Assembly: GCA_040081205.1 (NCBI GenBank)
Contig: JBEBHE010000073.1
Coordinates: 1 to 16,651, forward strand
Length of the DNA stretch: 16,651 nucleotides
From: UBA5216 sp040081205
GTDB lineage: Bacteria; Pseudomonadota; Gammaproteobacteria; Burkholderiales; SG8-41
Reading direction: 5' to 3'
Positions within the stretch are counted from its first letter, which is position 1, and the number at the start of each line of letters is the position of its first letter. A program made the position numbers and the translations under genes. Below, in pieces: positions 1 to 6,417 of this stretch. The notes below the pieces were generated by a model that saw only the letters and a list, made by a program, of their open reading frames with translations, made no database searches and was not told where the DNA came from.

Positions 1-396
1 ACCCACGTCGTCATCGGCAAGTTCGCTGCACAGCCGGTCAATCAGCGTCGCATCAAGACACGGACGCGCGGCATCATGCACCATCACCCAATCGTCCGGT
101 TCCACCACATCAGCCATTGCCACCAGTCCGTTGAACACACTCGCTGCCCGTGTAGCGCCACCGCAGTACAGCGTTTCCAACCGTCCCTTATGCGCGGACC
201 AGTCATGCCGGTTGAAATGCGCATCGCCCGGCGCCAGCACCACAAACGCCAATCGCACGCGCGGATGCGCACACAGCGCATGGATGGCGTGTGCGATCAG
301 CGGCTTTCCCGCCAGCAGCTGATATTGCTTAGGAACCTCCGAACCCATGCGGCTGCCGCTGCCCGCCGCAGGAATCAAGGCGAAAATGTCGGCCAT
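1..396 (-). CDS. ispD: 2-C-methyl-D-erythritol 4-phosphate cytidylyltransferase, N-terminal part (runs off left edge)
   Basis: IspD transfers CMP from CTP to methylerythritol phosphate, the third step of the MEP route to isoprenoid precursors, in the cytosol. The 132 visible codons, of about 230 usual, begin MADIFALIPAAGSGSRMG and continue with PKQY. This is the family's N-terminal CTP-binding loop (PAAGxGxRMG...PKQY). Further on, GGATRAASVFNGL and VHDAARPC match the conserved RxxSVxNGL and VHDAARP motifs. The ATG at 396 was chosen because it sits directly before this loop; a GTG lies immediately upstream in frame, and no strong ribosome site is visible. The gene is divergent from the yidB-like gene. 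The missing 3' part, and a possible ispF behind it, would lie left of the window. Confidence 0.93.
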   Translation of the reverse strand, partial: MADIFALIPAAGSGSRMGSEVPKQYQLLAGKPLIAHAIHALCAHPRVRLAFVVLAPGDAHFNRHDWSAHKGRLETLYCGGATRAASVFNGLVAMADVVEPDDWVMVHDAARPCLDATLIDRLCSELADDDVG

Positions 397-523
397 CACT
401 CTGTTTTCGCAAAAAGTTTGTGAATTTCTTTACTGATCACCATTCTAACAGTCCGCGGAAACGAGCCTTGCATACACGTTCTATATAATGGCCGTTCAAC
501 TCTCAATCTGAAAAGGAAACACC
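397..523. promoter_or_regulatory. divergent intergenic region between ispD and yidB-like gene, with a -10 box
   Basis: On the plus strand TATAAT at 484-489 is a perfect -10 hexamer 34 bp before the yidB-like ATG. No good -35 lies 16-18 bp upstream of it; TTGCAT at 468-473 is only 10 bp away. On the minus strand TAGAAT (442-447) is a possible -10 for ispD, also without a clear -35. A ribosome site, AAAAGGAAAC at 511-520, precedes the plus-strand ATG at 524. The -10 match is seen directly; its use as a promoter is inferred. Confidence 0.45.
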
Positions 524-961
524 ATGGGTTTGCTTGATTCGATACTCGGTTCTGTCCTTGGTGGCAGTAGCGGTCAAAGTCAAAATTCGGGGCAAGCGGC
601 GCTGATTAATGCTGTGATTCAGATGGTCGCCAATAAAGGCGGCGGCGCCGGTGCGAGCGGTGGTCTGGCTGGATTGGTAGGAGCACTCACGCAGGGCGGC
701 CTTGGCAATGTAGCAAGTTCATGGGTGGGCACAGGTCAAAATCTGCCGGTATCAGCCGAACAGCTGCAAAGCGCCCTGGGCAGCGGCGGTGGCGGCATGC
801 TGGCGCAACTCGCGCAATCGGCCGGCCTGTCGCACGGCGACGCGGCTTCGGGGCTGTCGCAAATTTTGCCGGGCCTGGTTGATAAGCTCACGCCCGATGG
901 GCAGATTCCGCAGCAGGATTCCCTTGAAAAAATGCTGGGGGCGTTCAATATAGGGAAGTAG
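524..961 (+). CDS. YidB family (DUF937) protein
   Basis: This 145-residue protein resembles E. coli YidB, a small protein of unknown function. It starts MGLLDSILGSVLGG. A Gly-rich segment (about residues 40-70) is followed by the family signature around VGTGQNLPVSAEQLQSALG (about 68-86) and by a C-terminal helix region with ILPGLVDKLTPDGQIP, close to the YidB pattern of a predicted pole helix followed by L(s/t)PxGxxP. No signal peptide or membrane segment is visible. The start has an AAGGA-type ribosome site 6-8 nt upstream. The gene ends only 20 bp before the MEMO-like gene on the same strand, so the two are probably co-transcribed. Whether YidB contributes to the function of the downstream genes is unknown. 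Confidence 0.85.
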   Translation: MGLLDSILGSVLGGSSGQSQNSGQAALINAVIQMVANKGGGAGASGGLAGLVGALTQGGLGNVASSWVGTGQNLPVSAEQLQSALGSGGGGMLAQLAQSAGLSHGDAASGLSQILPGLVDKLTPDGQIPQQDSLEKMLGAFNIGK

Positions 962-981
962 TCACCGTTACGAGCAACCTC

Positions 982-1788
982 ATGTCATCCGTGCGCCCCT
1001 CTGCGATTGCAGGCAGCTTTTATCCCGGTCAGCCGGAGGTGATTGCGCGCAGCGTGGATGCCATGCTCGCAGCGGCAAAGCCTCCGGTTTCAGCGATACC
1101 AAAGGCCATCATCGCACCGCATGCGGGTCACATTTATTCCGGACCGATTGCCGCCAGCATCTACGCGCTGATTGCCCCTGCGCATGCGCGTATCAAACGT
1201 GTCGTATTGCTGGGGCCGACGCACCGCGTCGCGGTACACGGCATGGCATTGCCCGGCGTGGATGCATTCGCCACGCCACTCGGCAACATCGCGATAGATA
1301 CTGACGCCGTAAAAAAGCTGATGGCGCTGCCGTATGTTGGAGTCAACGTCGAAGCGCACCGGCTCGAACATTCACTCGAAGTACATCTGCCTTTTCTGCA
1401 AAAAGTCATCGATGAATTTACACTGGTGCCGCTCGCCGTCGGGCGCGCCACCGCGCAACAGGTGGCGGCGGTTATCGACATGCTGTGGGGCGGCGATGAA
1501 ACGCTGATCGTGGTGAGCTCAGACCTGTCGCATTACCTGCCCTACGCCGAGGCGCAAGCCACCGACAGCGCCACTGCGCAGGCCATTCTCGATTTACGCA
1601 CCGACATCAATCACCATCAGGCCTGCGGTGCTACGCCGGTGACCGGCCTCAACCTGCTGGCGCAACAGCGCGGCCTGAAACCGAAACTCATCGACTTGCG
1701 CAACTCCGGCGACACCGCCGGCGACAAAGCGCGTGTGGTCGGCTATGGATCATTCGCCTTTTATGAACAGCACCCTGCCGCCCACTGA
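982..1788 (+). CDS. amrB: AmmeMemoRadiSam system protein B (MEMO1 family)
   Basis: This 268-residue protein belongs to the MEMO family, which shares a fold with class III extradiol dioxygenases. Recognisable segments are AGSFYPGQPE (10-19), APHAGHIYSGP (45-55), VVLLGPTHRV (74-83), HRLEHSLEVHLPFLQ (middle) and VVSSDLSHYLPY. H47 and H81 correspond to the histidines of the metal-binding site of the family. The region that carries a cysteine ligand in animal MEMO1 reads NSGDTAGDKARVVGYG here and has no cysteine, as is usual in bacterial members. The gene is followed by AMMECR1-like and radical SAM genes, the standard AmmeMemoRadiSam gene set. To my knowledge the reaction carried out by the set is not settled. 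Its end overlaps the next gene by 26 bp. Confidence 0.93.
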   Translation: MSSVRPSAIAGSFYPGQPEVIARSVDAMLAAAKPPVSAIPKAIIAPHAGHIYSGPIAASIYALIAPAHARIKRVVLLGPTHRVAVHGMALPGVDAFATPLGNIAIDTDAVKKLMALPYVGVNVEAHRLEHSLEVHLPFLQKVIDEFTLVPLAVGRATAQQVAAVIDMLWGGDETLIVVSSDLSHYLPYAEAQATDSATAQAILDLRTDINHHQACGATPVTGLNLLAQQRGLKPKLIDLRNSGDTAGDKARVVGYGSFAFYEQHPAAH

Positions 1789-2335
1789 AACCGCCCGCAC
1801 GCTGCTGCCCATCGCCCGCGCGTCTATCGCAACGCAGCTCGGCAAAATACATCCGGCGGATGAAAGCGCGGCATGGCTGCGCGAGCAAGGCGCGTCGTTC
1901 ATTACGCTCAATCTGCAAAATAAGCTGCGCGGCTGCATCGGCTCGCTGCGCGCGCACCGCGCGCTGCTCGACGATATCAAGGCCAATGCGCAGGCTGCAG
2001 CGTTTAAAGACCCGCGCTTTAAACCACTTACCGCTGACGAATACGAGCACATCGAAGTCGAAATTTCGCTGCTGTCCGCCTTAAACGCGCTGACGTTTGC
2101 CGACGAAGCCTCTGCGTTAGCACAATTAAAGCCACAGGTACATGGCGTGATCTTCGAATACGGCCATCACCGCAGCACCTATCTGCCGCAGGTGTGGGAC
2201 AACTTCACCGATCCGGTGATGTTCATGGCCACGCTCAAGCAGAAGGCCGGGCTGCCGCCCAACTTCTGGGAACCCGGCGTCAAAATTCAGACTTACACCG
2301 TCGCCAAGTTCAAGGAGTCTGACCTCTCGAGGTAA
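1763..2335 (+). CDS. amrA: AmmeMemoRadiSam system protein A (AMMECR1 domain)
   Basis: This is a 190-residue single-domain AMMECR1 protein. The family hallmark LRGCIGSL sits at residues 55-62, with C58 in the conserved position. It is followed by ANAQAAAFKDPRF, then EVEISLLS, and near the end by QVWDNFTDPVMFMATLKQKAGLP, all typical of the fold. I chose the ATG at 1763 (MNSTLPPTET). Earlier in-frame ATGs at 1733 and 1748 would lie deeper inside the preceding gene. With the chosen start the two genes overlap by 26 bp, which suggests translational coupling. The radical SAM gene starts 5 bp after this stop. The molecular role of the domain is not established. Confidence 0.93.
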   Translation: MNSTLPPTETARTLLPIARASIATQLGKIHPADESAAWLREQGASFITLNLQNKLRGCIGSLRAHRALLDDIKANAQAAAFKDPRFKPLTADEYEHIEVEISLLSALNALTFADEASALAQLKPQVHGVIFEYGHHRSTYLPQVWDNFTDPVMFMATLKQKAGLPPNFWEPGVKIQTYTVAKFKESDLSR

Positions 2336-2340
2336 CTCGG

Positions 2341-3438
2341 ATGGCTGACACGGCACATCCCGCACGCTGGTGGCATCTGCTCGACGACGGGCGCATGCAG
2401 TGCGACTTGTGCCCGCGCGACTGCAAGCTGCACGAAGGCCAGCGTGGCGCGTGTTTCGTGCGTCAGCGCGGCAGTGGCGAACAGCGCGATCAGATGCTGC
2501 TCACCACCTACGGCCGCTCGTCGGGATTTTGCATCGACCCCATCGAGAAAAAACCGCTGAATCATTTTTATCCCGGCTCCAGCATCCTGTCGTTCGGTAC
2601 CGCCGGCTGCAACCTCGCCTGCAAGTTCTGCCAGAACTGGGACATCAGCAAGTCGCGCGACATGGACCGGCTCGCCGATCAGGCCACGCCCGAAGCCATC
2701 GCGCAGGCCGCGCTCAAGGCCGGCTGCAAGAGCGTCGCCTTCACCTACAACGACCCGGTGATTTTCGCGGAATACGCGATGGACATTGCCGATGCCTGCC
2801 ATGAAGTCGGTGTCAAAACCGTGGCTGTCACCGCCGGTTACATGCACGCGCAGCCGCGCCGCGAGTTCTACGCCAAGATGGACGCGGCCAATGTCGATCT
2901 CAAAGCCTTCACCGACGAATTCTATTTCAAGCAGTGCGCCGCGCACCTGCAGCCGGTGCTGGACACCCTGGTGTATCTCAAACACGAAACCGATGTGTGG
3001 GTCGAAATCACCACCCTGCTAATTCCCGGCAAGAACGATTCCAGCGAGGAAATCACCGCCGAGTGCCAGTGGATCAAAAAGAACCTCGGCCCTGACGTGC
3101 CGCTGCACTTCACCGCGTTTCATCCCGACTACAAGATGCGCGACAACCACGCCACGCCACCGGCCACGCTCACCCGCGCGCGCGACATCGCGCTGAAGGA
3201 AGGATTGCATTACGTCTATACCGGCAACGTGCACGACGAGCGCGGCGGCTCGACCTACTGCCCGTCATGCCACACGCCGCTGATCCTGCGCGACTGGTAC
3301 CGCATCGACGAATACCGGGTGACGGCGGATGGCAAGTGTCCGGATTGCGGCACCGCCATCGCCGGGCGCTACGCTGAAAAATTTGGTAAGGCGTTTGGGC
3401 CGCGGCGGATTCCGGTGGCGATCAACCGCACGCGCTAA
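2341..3438 (+). CDS. amrS: AmmeMemoRadiSam system radical SAM enzyme
   Basis: This 365-residue enzyme is related to the pyruvate-formate-lyase activating enzyme group. It has an N-terminal cysteine cluster (C21, C24, C28, C38), then the [4Fe-4S]/SAM-binding motif C90-NLA-C94-KF-C97 in the context GTAGCNLACKFCQNWD. Next come YNDPVIFAEYA and the barrel region through TAFHPDYKM. Two C-terminal CxxC pairs (C307/C310 and C333/C336) look like a zinc-ribbon or second metal site. The ATG at 2341 is preceded by GAGG about 8 nt upstream. It is the third gene of the B-A-radical SAM cluster. The enzyme presumably generates a 5'-deoxyadenosyl radical; its substrate is unknown. Confidence 0.95.
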   Translation: MADTAHPARWWHLLDDGRMQCDLCPRDCKLHEGQRGACFVRQRGSGEQRDQMLLTTYGRSSGFCIDPIEKKPLNHFYPGSSILSFGTAGCNLACKFCQNWDISKSRDMDRLADQATPEAIAQAALKAGCKSVAFTYNDPVIFAEYAMDIADACHEVGVKTVAVTAGYMHAQPRREFYAKMDAANVDLKAFTDEFYFKQCAAHLQPVLDTLVYLKHETDVWVEITTLLIPGKNDSSEEITAECQWIKKNLGPDVPLHFTAFHPDYKMRDNHATPPATLTRARDIALKEGLHYVYTGNVHDERGGSTYCPSCHTPLILRDWYRIDEYRVTADGKCPDCGTAIAGRYAEKFGKAFGPRRIPVAINRTR

Positions 3439-3495
3439 CAAGCAATATCAATAAATTGCAGCGCGCAAGGAGCCAGAGCGATCCGGGCATCCACT

Positions 3496-3526
3496 CTCGG
3501 ATTACGGTCTGCGGCCTTCATCCGGG
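3496..3526. repeat. REP-like palindrome overlapping a gene end
   Basis: The outer arms CTCGGAT (3496-3502) and ATCCGGG (3520-3526) pair with one wobble; a short inner pairing is possible around 3506-3516. The sequence read on the minus strand (GCCCGGATGAAGGCCGCAG...) resembles extragenic palindromes that are common in proteobacterial genomes. It covers the stop codon and the last codons of the minus-strand lipoprotein gene. Only one copy is visible in this window, so the assignment as a dispersed element rests on general resemblance. Confidence 0.55.
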
Positions 3527-4197
3527 CTACGCCCGCTGTCTTTTCTTGCCAACATATTAAATTTAGAGTCAGCTAACAGGTTGCGTAAATTAGCCTGAAA
3601 GACATTTTTCAAAAAGATGGGCAACGTAGCATCGATAACTTCATTTGCACTGAAAGCCCCTTCAGTTGTCATCTCTAACACAATGGAGGACGTTGCTGGA
3701 TTGTAGATTTGCCACCGAATTCGCATGTAAGTAGATCCCTTCATTTTGCTGGTGATCCCTATATTTGCATCTGGGCTTCCAGAAAAGGGAACACATATAT
3801 TTGTTTCGGACTTCTCAATTGCGCCAGCCACAAGAAGTTCGGCTTCATAAATTGACTTGTCCACAAAAAGTGCAGAGGGATCGCCAGCAACTTTGTACCT
3901 ATGTTTCTCCAATTCCTTTCGAAACCCATCATTAAATTCTTCTTGAGTGAGATTTATACCCCCGCCACGCCAATCGCGATAGTTTCCAGCCATACAACCC
4001 CATCCATATTGGATATTGAGAACCCTATCTCCCAAAGGAATGCGTGTAACTACCCGTGAAAGCAAGAACGACTTCGATTCAGACCCGTCGGAGATTGGAA
4101 TAGGCGTGTTATCTGGCGCAATCTTTGTAGGAGCAACTGTGCCGCAGCCACAAAGTGCAATCATCAAAATTGGGATAGCAGCGAGCGACTTATGCAT
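3502..4197 (-). CDS. putative lipoprotein of unknown function, AT-rich
   Basis: The product (231 residues from the ATG at 4197) begins MHKSLAAIPILMIALCGCGT, a short charged start and hydrophobic stretch ending in the lipobox-like LCGC. A membrane-anchored lipoprotein is therefore likely. I do not recognise the mature domain. A TTG four codons upstream (4209) is an alternative start; the ATG was preferred because GGAAA lies about 8 nt before it. Base composition is clearly more AT-rich than in the neighbouring genes, which suggests acquisition from elsewhere. The last residues (about SGRSPDEGRRP) are encoded by the REP-like palindrome and its flank, so the original C-terminus may have been replaced. 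No operon partner is evident. Confidence 0.7.
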   Translation of the reverse strand: MHKSLAAIPILMIALCGCGTVAPTKIAPDNTPIPISDGSESKSFLLSRVVTRIPLGDRVLNIQYGWGCMAGNYRDWRGGGINLTQEEFNDGFRKELEKHRYKVAGDPSALFVDKSIYEAELLVAGAIEKSETNICVPFSGSPDANIGITSKMKGSTYMRIRWQIYNPATSSIVLEMTTEGAFSANEVIDATLPIFLKNVFQANLRNLLADSKFNMLARKDSGRSPDEGRRP

Positions 4198-4395
4198 AGT
4201 GGTTTCCAAGTACCCTAACTTGGGTTGGGCGTTCTGATTTATTACTTATTTGCGTTTTAATTTATTTACCTGGTTACAAAAAACTCCCCATCGAAACAGC
4301 GCAATGAGCAGATTTAGTACATCCTAAAAGAAATTTGTAAACACGTCACTGGGTGGAATCATTTGATGATATAAAAAATCAATAATAACAAATAC
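4198..4395. other. AT-rich intergenic stretch
   Basis: About 200 bp of AT-rich sequence lie upstream of the lipoprotein gene. No ORF with coding character is visible. Most of copy 1 of the AACAAATACTTA motif lies at its right end (annotated separately). The promoter of the lipoprotein gene is presumably here, but no convincing -35/-10 pair could be picked. Confidence 0.4.
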
Positions 4396-4398
4396 TTA
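4375..4398 (+). repeat. intergenic AT-rich motif, copy 1 (ends AACAAATACTTA)
   Basis: The 12-mer AACAAATACTTA at 4387-4398 is identical in copies at 8653-8664 and 12160-12171. It is preceded here, as in the other copies, by an A-rich stretch containing ATCA (TCAATAAT). This copy overlaps the stop codon of the Gly-rich tail remnant (4396-4398). Its function is unknown; it could be a protein-binding site or a small dispersed repeat. Confidence 0.5.
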
Positions 4399-4500
4399 AT
4401 ACCCCCCACCTCCACCACCATCACAACCGCTACCAATGATGTCACCGCCGCTGTCGCTGGAACTGAATCCCAAATCTCCAAATCCGTCACTCATCAACAT
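4396..4500 (-). pseudogene. duplicated Gly-rich C-terminal tail, gene remnant
   Basis: A 34-codon minus-strand frame encodes MLMSDGFGDLGFSSSDSGG, followed by DIIGSGCDGGGGGGY and a stop. SDGFGDLGFSSxDSG matches the C-terminal tail of the intact glycine-rich protein ending at 5513 almost residue for residue, while the DNA differs at several third positions. It therefore looks like an older paralogous copy that kept only the tail. No ribosome site precedes either ATG. It starts within the end of the EamA remnant (ATGTTGATGA). I read it as a leftover of a second gene copy; a short expressed peptide cannot be excluded. Confidence 0.6.
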
Positions 4501-4670
4501 TTTTCAAGTATCACCAACGCAATCCCGCCCAGAATCGCCGCCTCCGCCAGAATCAAACGCAGGCTCAACGCTTCTCCAAGAAAAAGTATGCCGCCCACCG
4601 CGGCGATGACCGGCACACTGAGTTGCAGCGTCGCGGCACTCGTCGCGTGCAGCAACGGCAACACCGCTAC
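4494..4670 (-). pseudogene. C-terminal remnant of an EamA/DMT-family transporter
   Basis: Translating the minus strand in the frame that ends at TGA 4494-4496 gives about 58 residues containing TSAATLQLSVPVIAAVGG, then ILFLGEALSLRL and AILGGIALVIL. This is the last pair of membrane helices of an EamA (drug/metabolite transporter) protein, which is normally about 290 residues long. Upstream of about 4670 the frame runs into the 3' end of the bestrophin-like gene, whose TAG is at 4667-4669, and the similarity stops. The first ~80% of the transporter is absent, so a rearrangement joined the two genes at this point. It is not functional as it stands. Confidence 0.75.
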
Positions 4671-5449
4671 CGCGCCCCCTGCTCCAGCGTGGCCTTCAGG
4701 CGGATCATGCTGTCCTGCGAGACTTCGATCAGGCCACGGCGCGGCCGGTCGATGTCGAGGATCGTCGTGAGCACCAGCGCGATCAGCAATGCAAACAACG
4801 CGTTCGACGGCAGCCTGCGTTTTCGCTCCAGGCCGCAGCCATAGGCCAATAACCCCAGCGCCGCGAGCGACACCGCCAGCAGCAGATAGATCACCGCTTC
4901 CGGCACATGGTTGTCCAGCGCGACCTGGCGCTTCTCGCGTGTATCGATCACTTCATTAAGCGACTGTATGAACAGCCCCGTCGTCACCGACCGTTCATCC
5001 TGCGCGGCGGCGGCTTTCGACAGTGCCCACAGTTGTTCTTCGATGCGCGACGCTTCGGCGTTCGCCGCATCGAGGCGGGCGCGATCATTGCTGGCGTTAT
5101 GAAACGTGAGGCGCGCAGCCACATATGATCGGAGCAGCCCCGGCGCTGCGTCGCGCTGCGCGGCAGGCAGAAGTTTTGAACGCAGAAAAGTGGTGCCAAT
5201 GGCGTTTGCTTCGTCGAGCACGAGCGCTTTGCGCGTGTCGAAACGCGATACCGCCATCAGAAACGTGAAGCCGAGCAGCAGCGCCAGCAGTCCGAGTATG
5301 GCGGCCTGCAAGGCGGAATTGTGGTCTTTTTCAGGTTCGCCGCTCACGGCGCTGTAACGCAGGCCCAGCCGAAACCCGGCTTCCATCGCCACCAGAAAGC
5401 CGGCGAGAAAGATCAGCAACAGCAGCAGTTCATTCGTTTCCCACAACAT
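4667..5449 (-). CDS. bestrophin-like (DUF4239-type) membrane protein
   Basis: This 260-residue protein has four predicted membrane helices: about residues 5-27, about 47-68 (LQAAILGLLALLLGFTFLM), about 185-206 (VIYLLLAVSLAALGLLAYG) and about 215-232 (ALFALLIALVLTTIL). The soluble stretch between helices 2 and 3 starts with DEANAIGTTFLRSKLL, and the last helix is followed by DIDRPRRGLIEVSQ; both are typical of bacterial bestrophin-like DUF4239 proteins. The function of these proteins is unproven. GGGAG lies about 8 nt before the ATG. The gene starts 63 bp after the glycine-rich-domain gene on the same strand, so the two may be co-transcribed. Its end abuts the EamA remnant, but the C-terminus looks complete. 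Confidence 0.8.
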   Translation of the reverse strand: MLWETNELLLLLIFLAGFLVAMEAGFRLGLRYSAVSGEPEKDHNSALQAAILGLLALLLGFTFLMAVSRFDTRKALVLDEANAIGTTFLRSKLLPAAQRDAAPGLLRSYVAARLTFHNASNDRARLDAANAEASRIEEQLWALSKAAAAQDERSVTTGLFIQSLNEVIDTREKRQVALDNHVPEAVIYLLLAVSLAALGLLAYGCGLERKRRLPSNALFALLIALVLTTILDIDRPRRGLIEVSQDSMIRLKATLEQGAR

Positions 5450-5476
5450 CTTATTGTTCTCCCGTAATCATTCGAG

Positions 5477-5503
5477 GCATCTGTGGCATCTGCCGCATCT
5501 GCG
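5477..5503 (+). repeat. 9-bp tandem repeat, three units
   Basis: GCATCTGTG, GCATCTGCC and GCATCTGCG follow each other in the 63-bp gap between the glycine-rich gene and the bestrophin-like gene. The units differ only in the last two bases. No role can be inferred. Confidence 0.6.
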
Positions 5504-5512
5504 AATGGCTGA

Positions 5513-6262
5513 TTAATCCCCTCCGCCTCCGCCGCCACAGCCACCGCCGCCGCAACTGCTGCCGCCACCGTCACTGCCACCACCATCACTGCTACCGCTG
5601 TCGGCAGAACTGAATCCGAGGTCGCCAAACCCGTCGCTGCTGGTGCTGCTGCTGTCCGACGACGAGCCCGCGCCGAAATCCGTGGCGCATTGCGCTGCGG
5701 GCATGGTGCTTCCGTCCTTCCGGTACTTGGTCACGCGCTTGTTGCAGTTAGTCTCGTAACGAAACCCGTCCGGCAGATCGAGCTTGCCGTCGAGCGCGAA
5801 CAGCAGCGGCAGCCGCGACGGGTTGCGCGGATTGATGGTTTCATCCTTGCACGCGTACCACCAGGTTCTGCGCAGCCCGTTATCGGCGACTTTTTGTGAG
5901 CTCAGCACCACCGCCGGCGTGTGATGCAAAAAATAGCCGAACGCCTTCTTGCAGAATCCGTCGTAATGCTTGGTGAACAAAATGAATTCGTGCCACAGAT
6001 CGTCCACCGCCTGCGATGGCATCGATACGAATTTACCTTCGGCCATCAGGTTGTACAGAAAAAACTTTCGCAGCCCGCGCAAGACCAGTTGCTGTTCCTT
6101 CAGCGTCATCTGCGGGCGCTTTTCCGCCAACCGCGCCAGCAGGCCCTGCGGAAATACGTATTCGCGTATGAACGCCGCGCGCCTGTGTTCCCCCAGTGAT
6201 CGATAGATGCTGAACGCCATCAACCCCAGTATTGTCGCCAATATCCCAAACGCAATCGCCAT
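5513..6262 (-). CDS. glycine-rich domain-containing protein (GRDP-like)
   Basis: This 249-residue protein has one N-terminal membrane helix (about residues 2-20). A globular domain follows with the signature AVDDLWHEFILFTKHY and then FCKKAFGYFLHHTP (about 85-116). This matches the VDxxWHxxIL...Y..FC...G.FxHHxP pattern of proteins annotated as glycine-rich domain-containing. The tail (about 196-249) is low complexity: Ser/Asp-rich, then almost pure Gly with two Cys. The function is unknown. A strong ribosome site (GGAGGC) precedes the ATG by 3-4 nt. It probably leads a two-gene operon with the bestrophin-like gene. A second copy of its tail lies at 4396-4500. Confidence 0.8.
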   Translation of the reverse strand: MAIAFGILATILGLMAFSIYRSLGEHRRAAFIREYVFPQGLLARLAEKRPQMTLKEQQLVLRGLRKFFLYNLMAEGKFVSMPSQAVDDLWHEFILFTKHYDGFCKKAFGYFLHHTPAVVLSSQKVADNGLRRTWWYACKDETINPRNPSRLPLLFALDGKLDLPDGFRYETNCNKRVTKYRKDGSTMPAAQCATDFGAGSSSDSSSTSSDGFGDLGFSSADSGSSDGGGSDGGGSSCGGGGCGGGGGGD

Positions 6263-6417
6263 TTTGCCTCCATCCGGAATTGCCCGGTATGCGGCGGTAT
6301 ATTAAAGCCTTTTTTCGAACCTGCATCGTAGTGTTCGGAGCGAAAAATGAATTCAGGCCATAGCTCGTCCAGCGCGCGGCGTGTTAGTTTCTGATTTGTT
6401 CAACAAGGAGTAACCCC
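6263..6417. promoter_or_regulatory. divergent intergenic region (glycine-rich gene / amidohydrolase)
   Basis: 155 bp separate the two divergent starts and must carry both promoters. AAGGAG 7-8 nt before the ATG at 6418 is a clear ribosome site. No convincing -35/-10 pair was found on either strand. Confidence 0.35.

Noticed and set aside
3444..3453. AATATCAATA, identical to the start of AT-motif copy 2
   Set aside because: The defining AACAAATACTTA core does not follow, so it is not counted as a further copy.
4234..4262. AT-rich stretch resembling the reverse complement of the AACAAATACTTA motif
   Set aside because: Only about two thirds of the bases match and the region is low complexity.
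6347..6394. 15-codon ATG frame with GGAG upstream, before the amidohydrolase gene
   Set aside because: Could be a leader peptide, but it has no run of regulatory codons and no attenuator hairpin; ORFs of this size are expected by chance.
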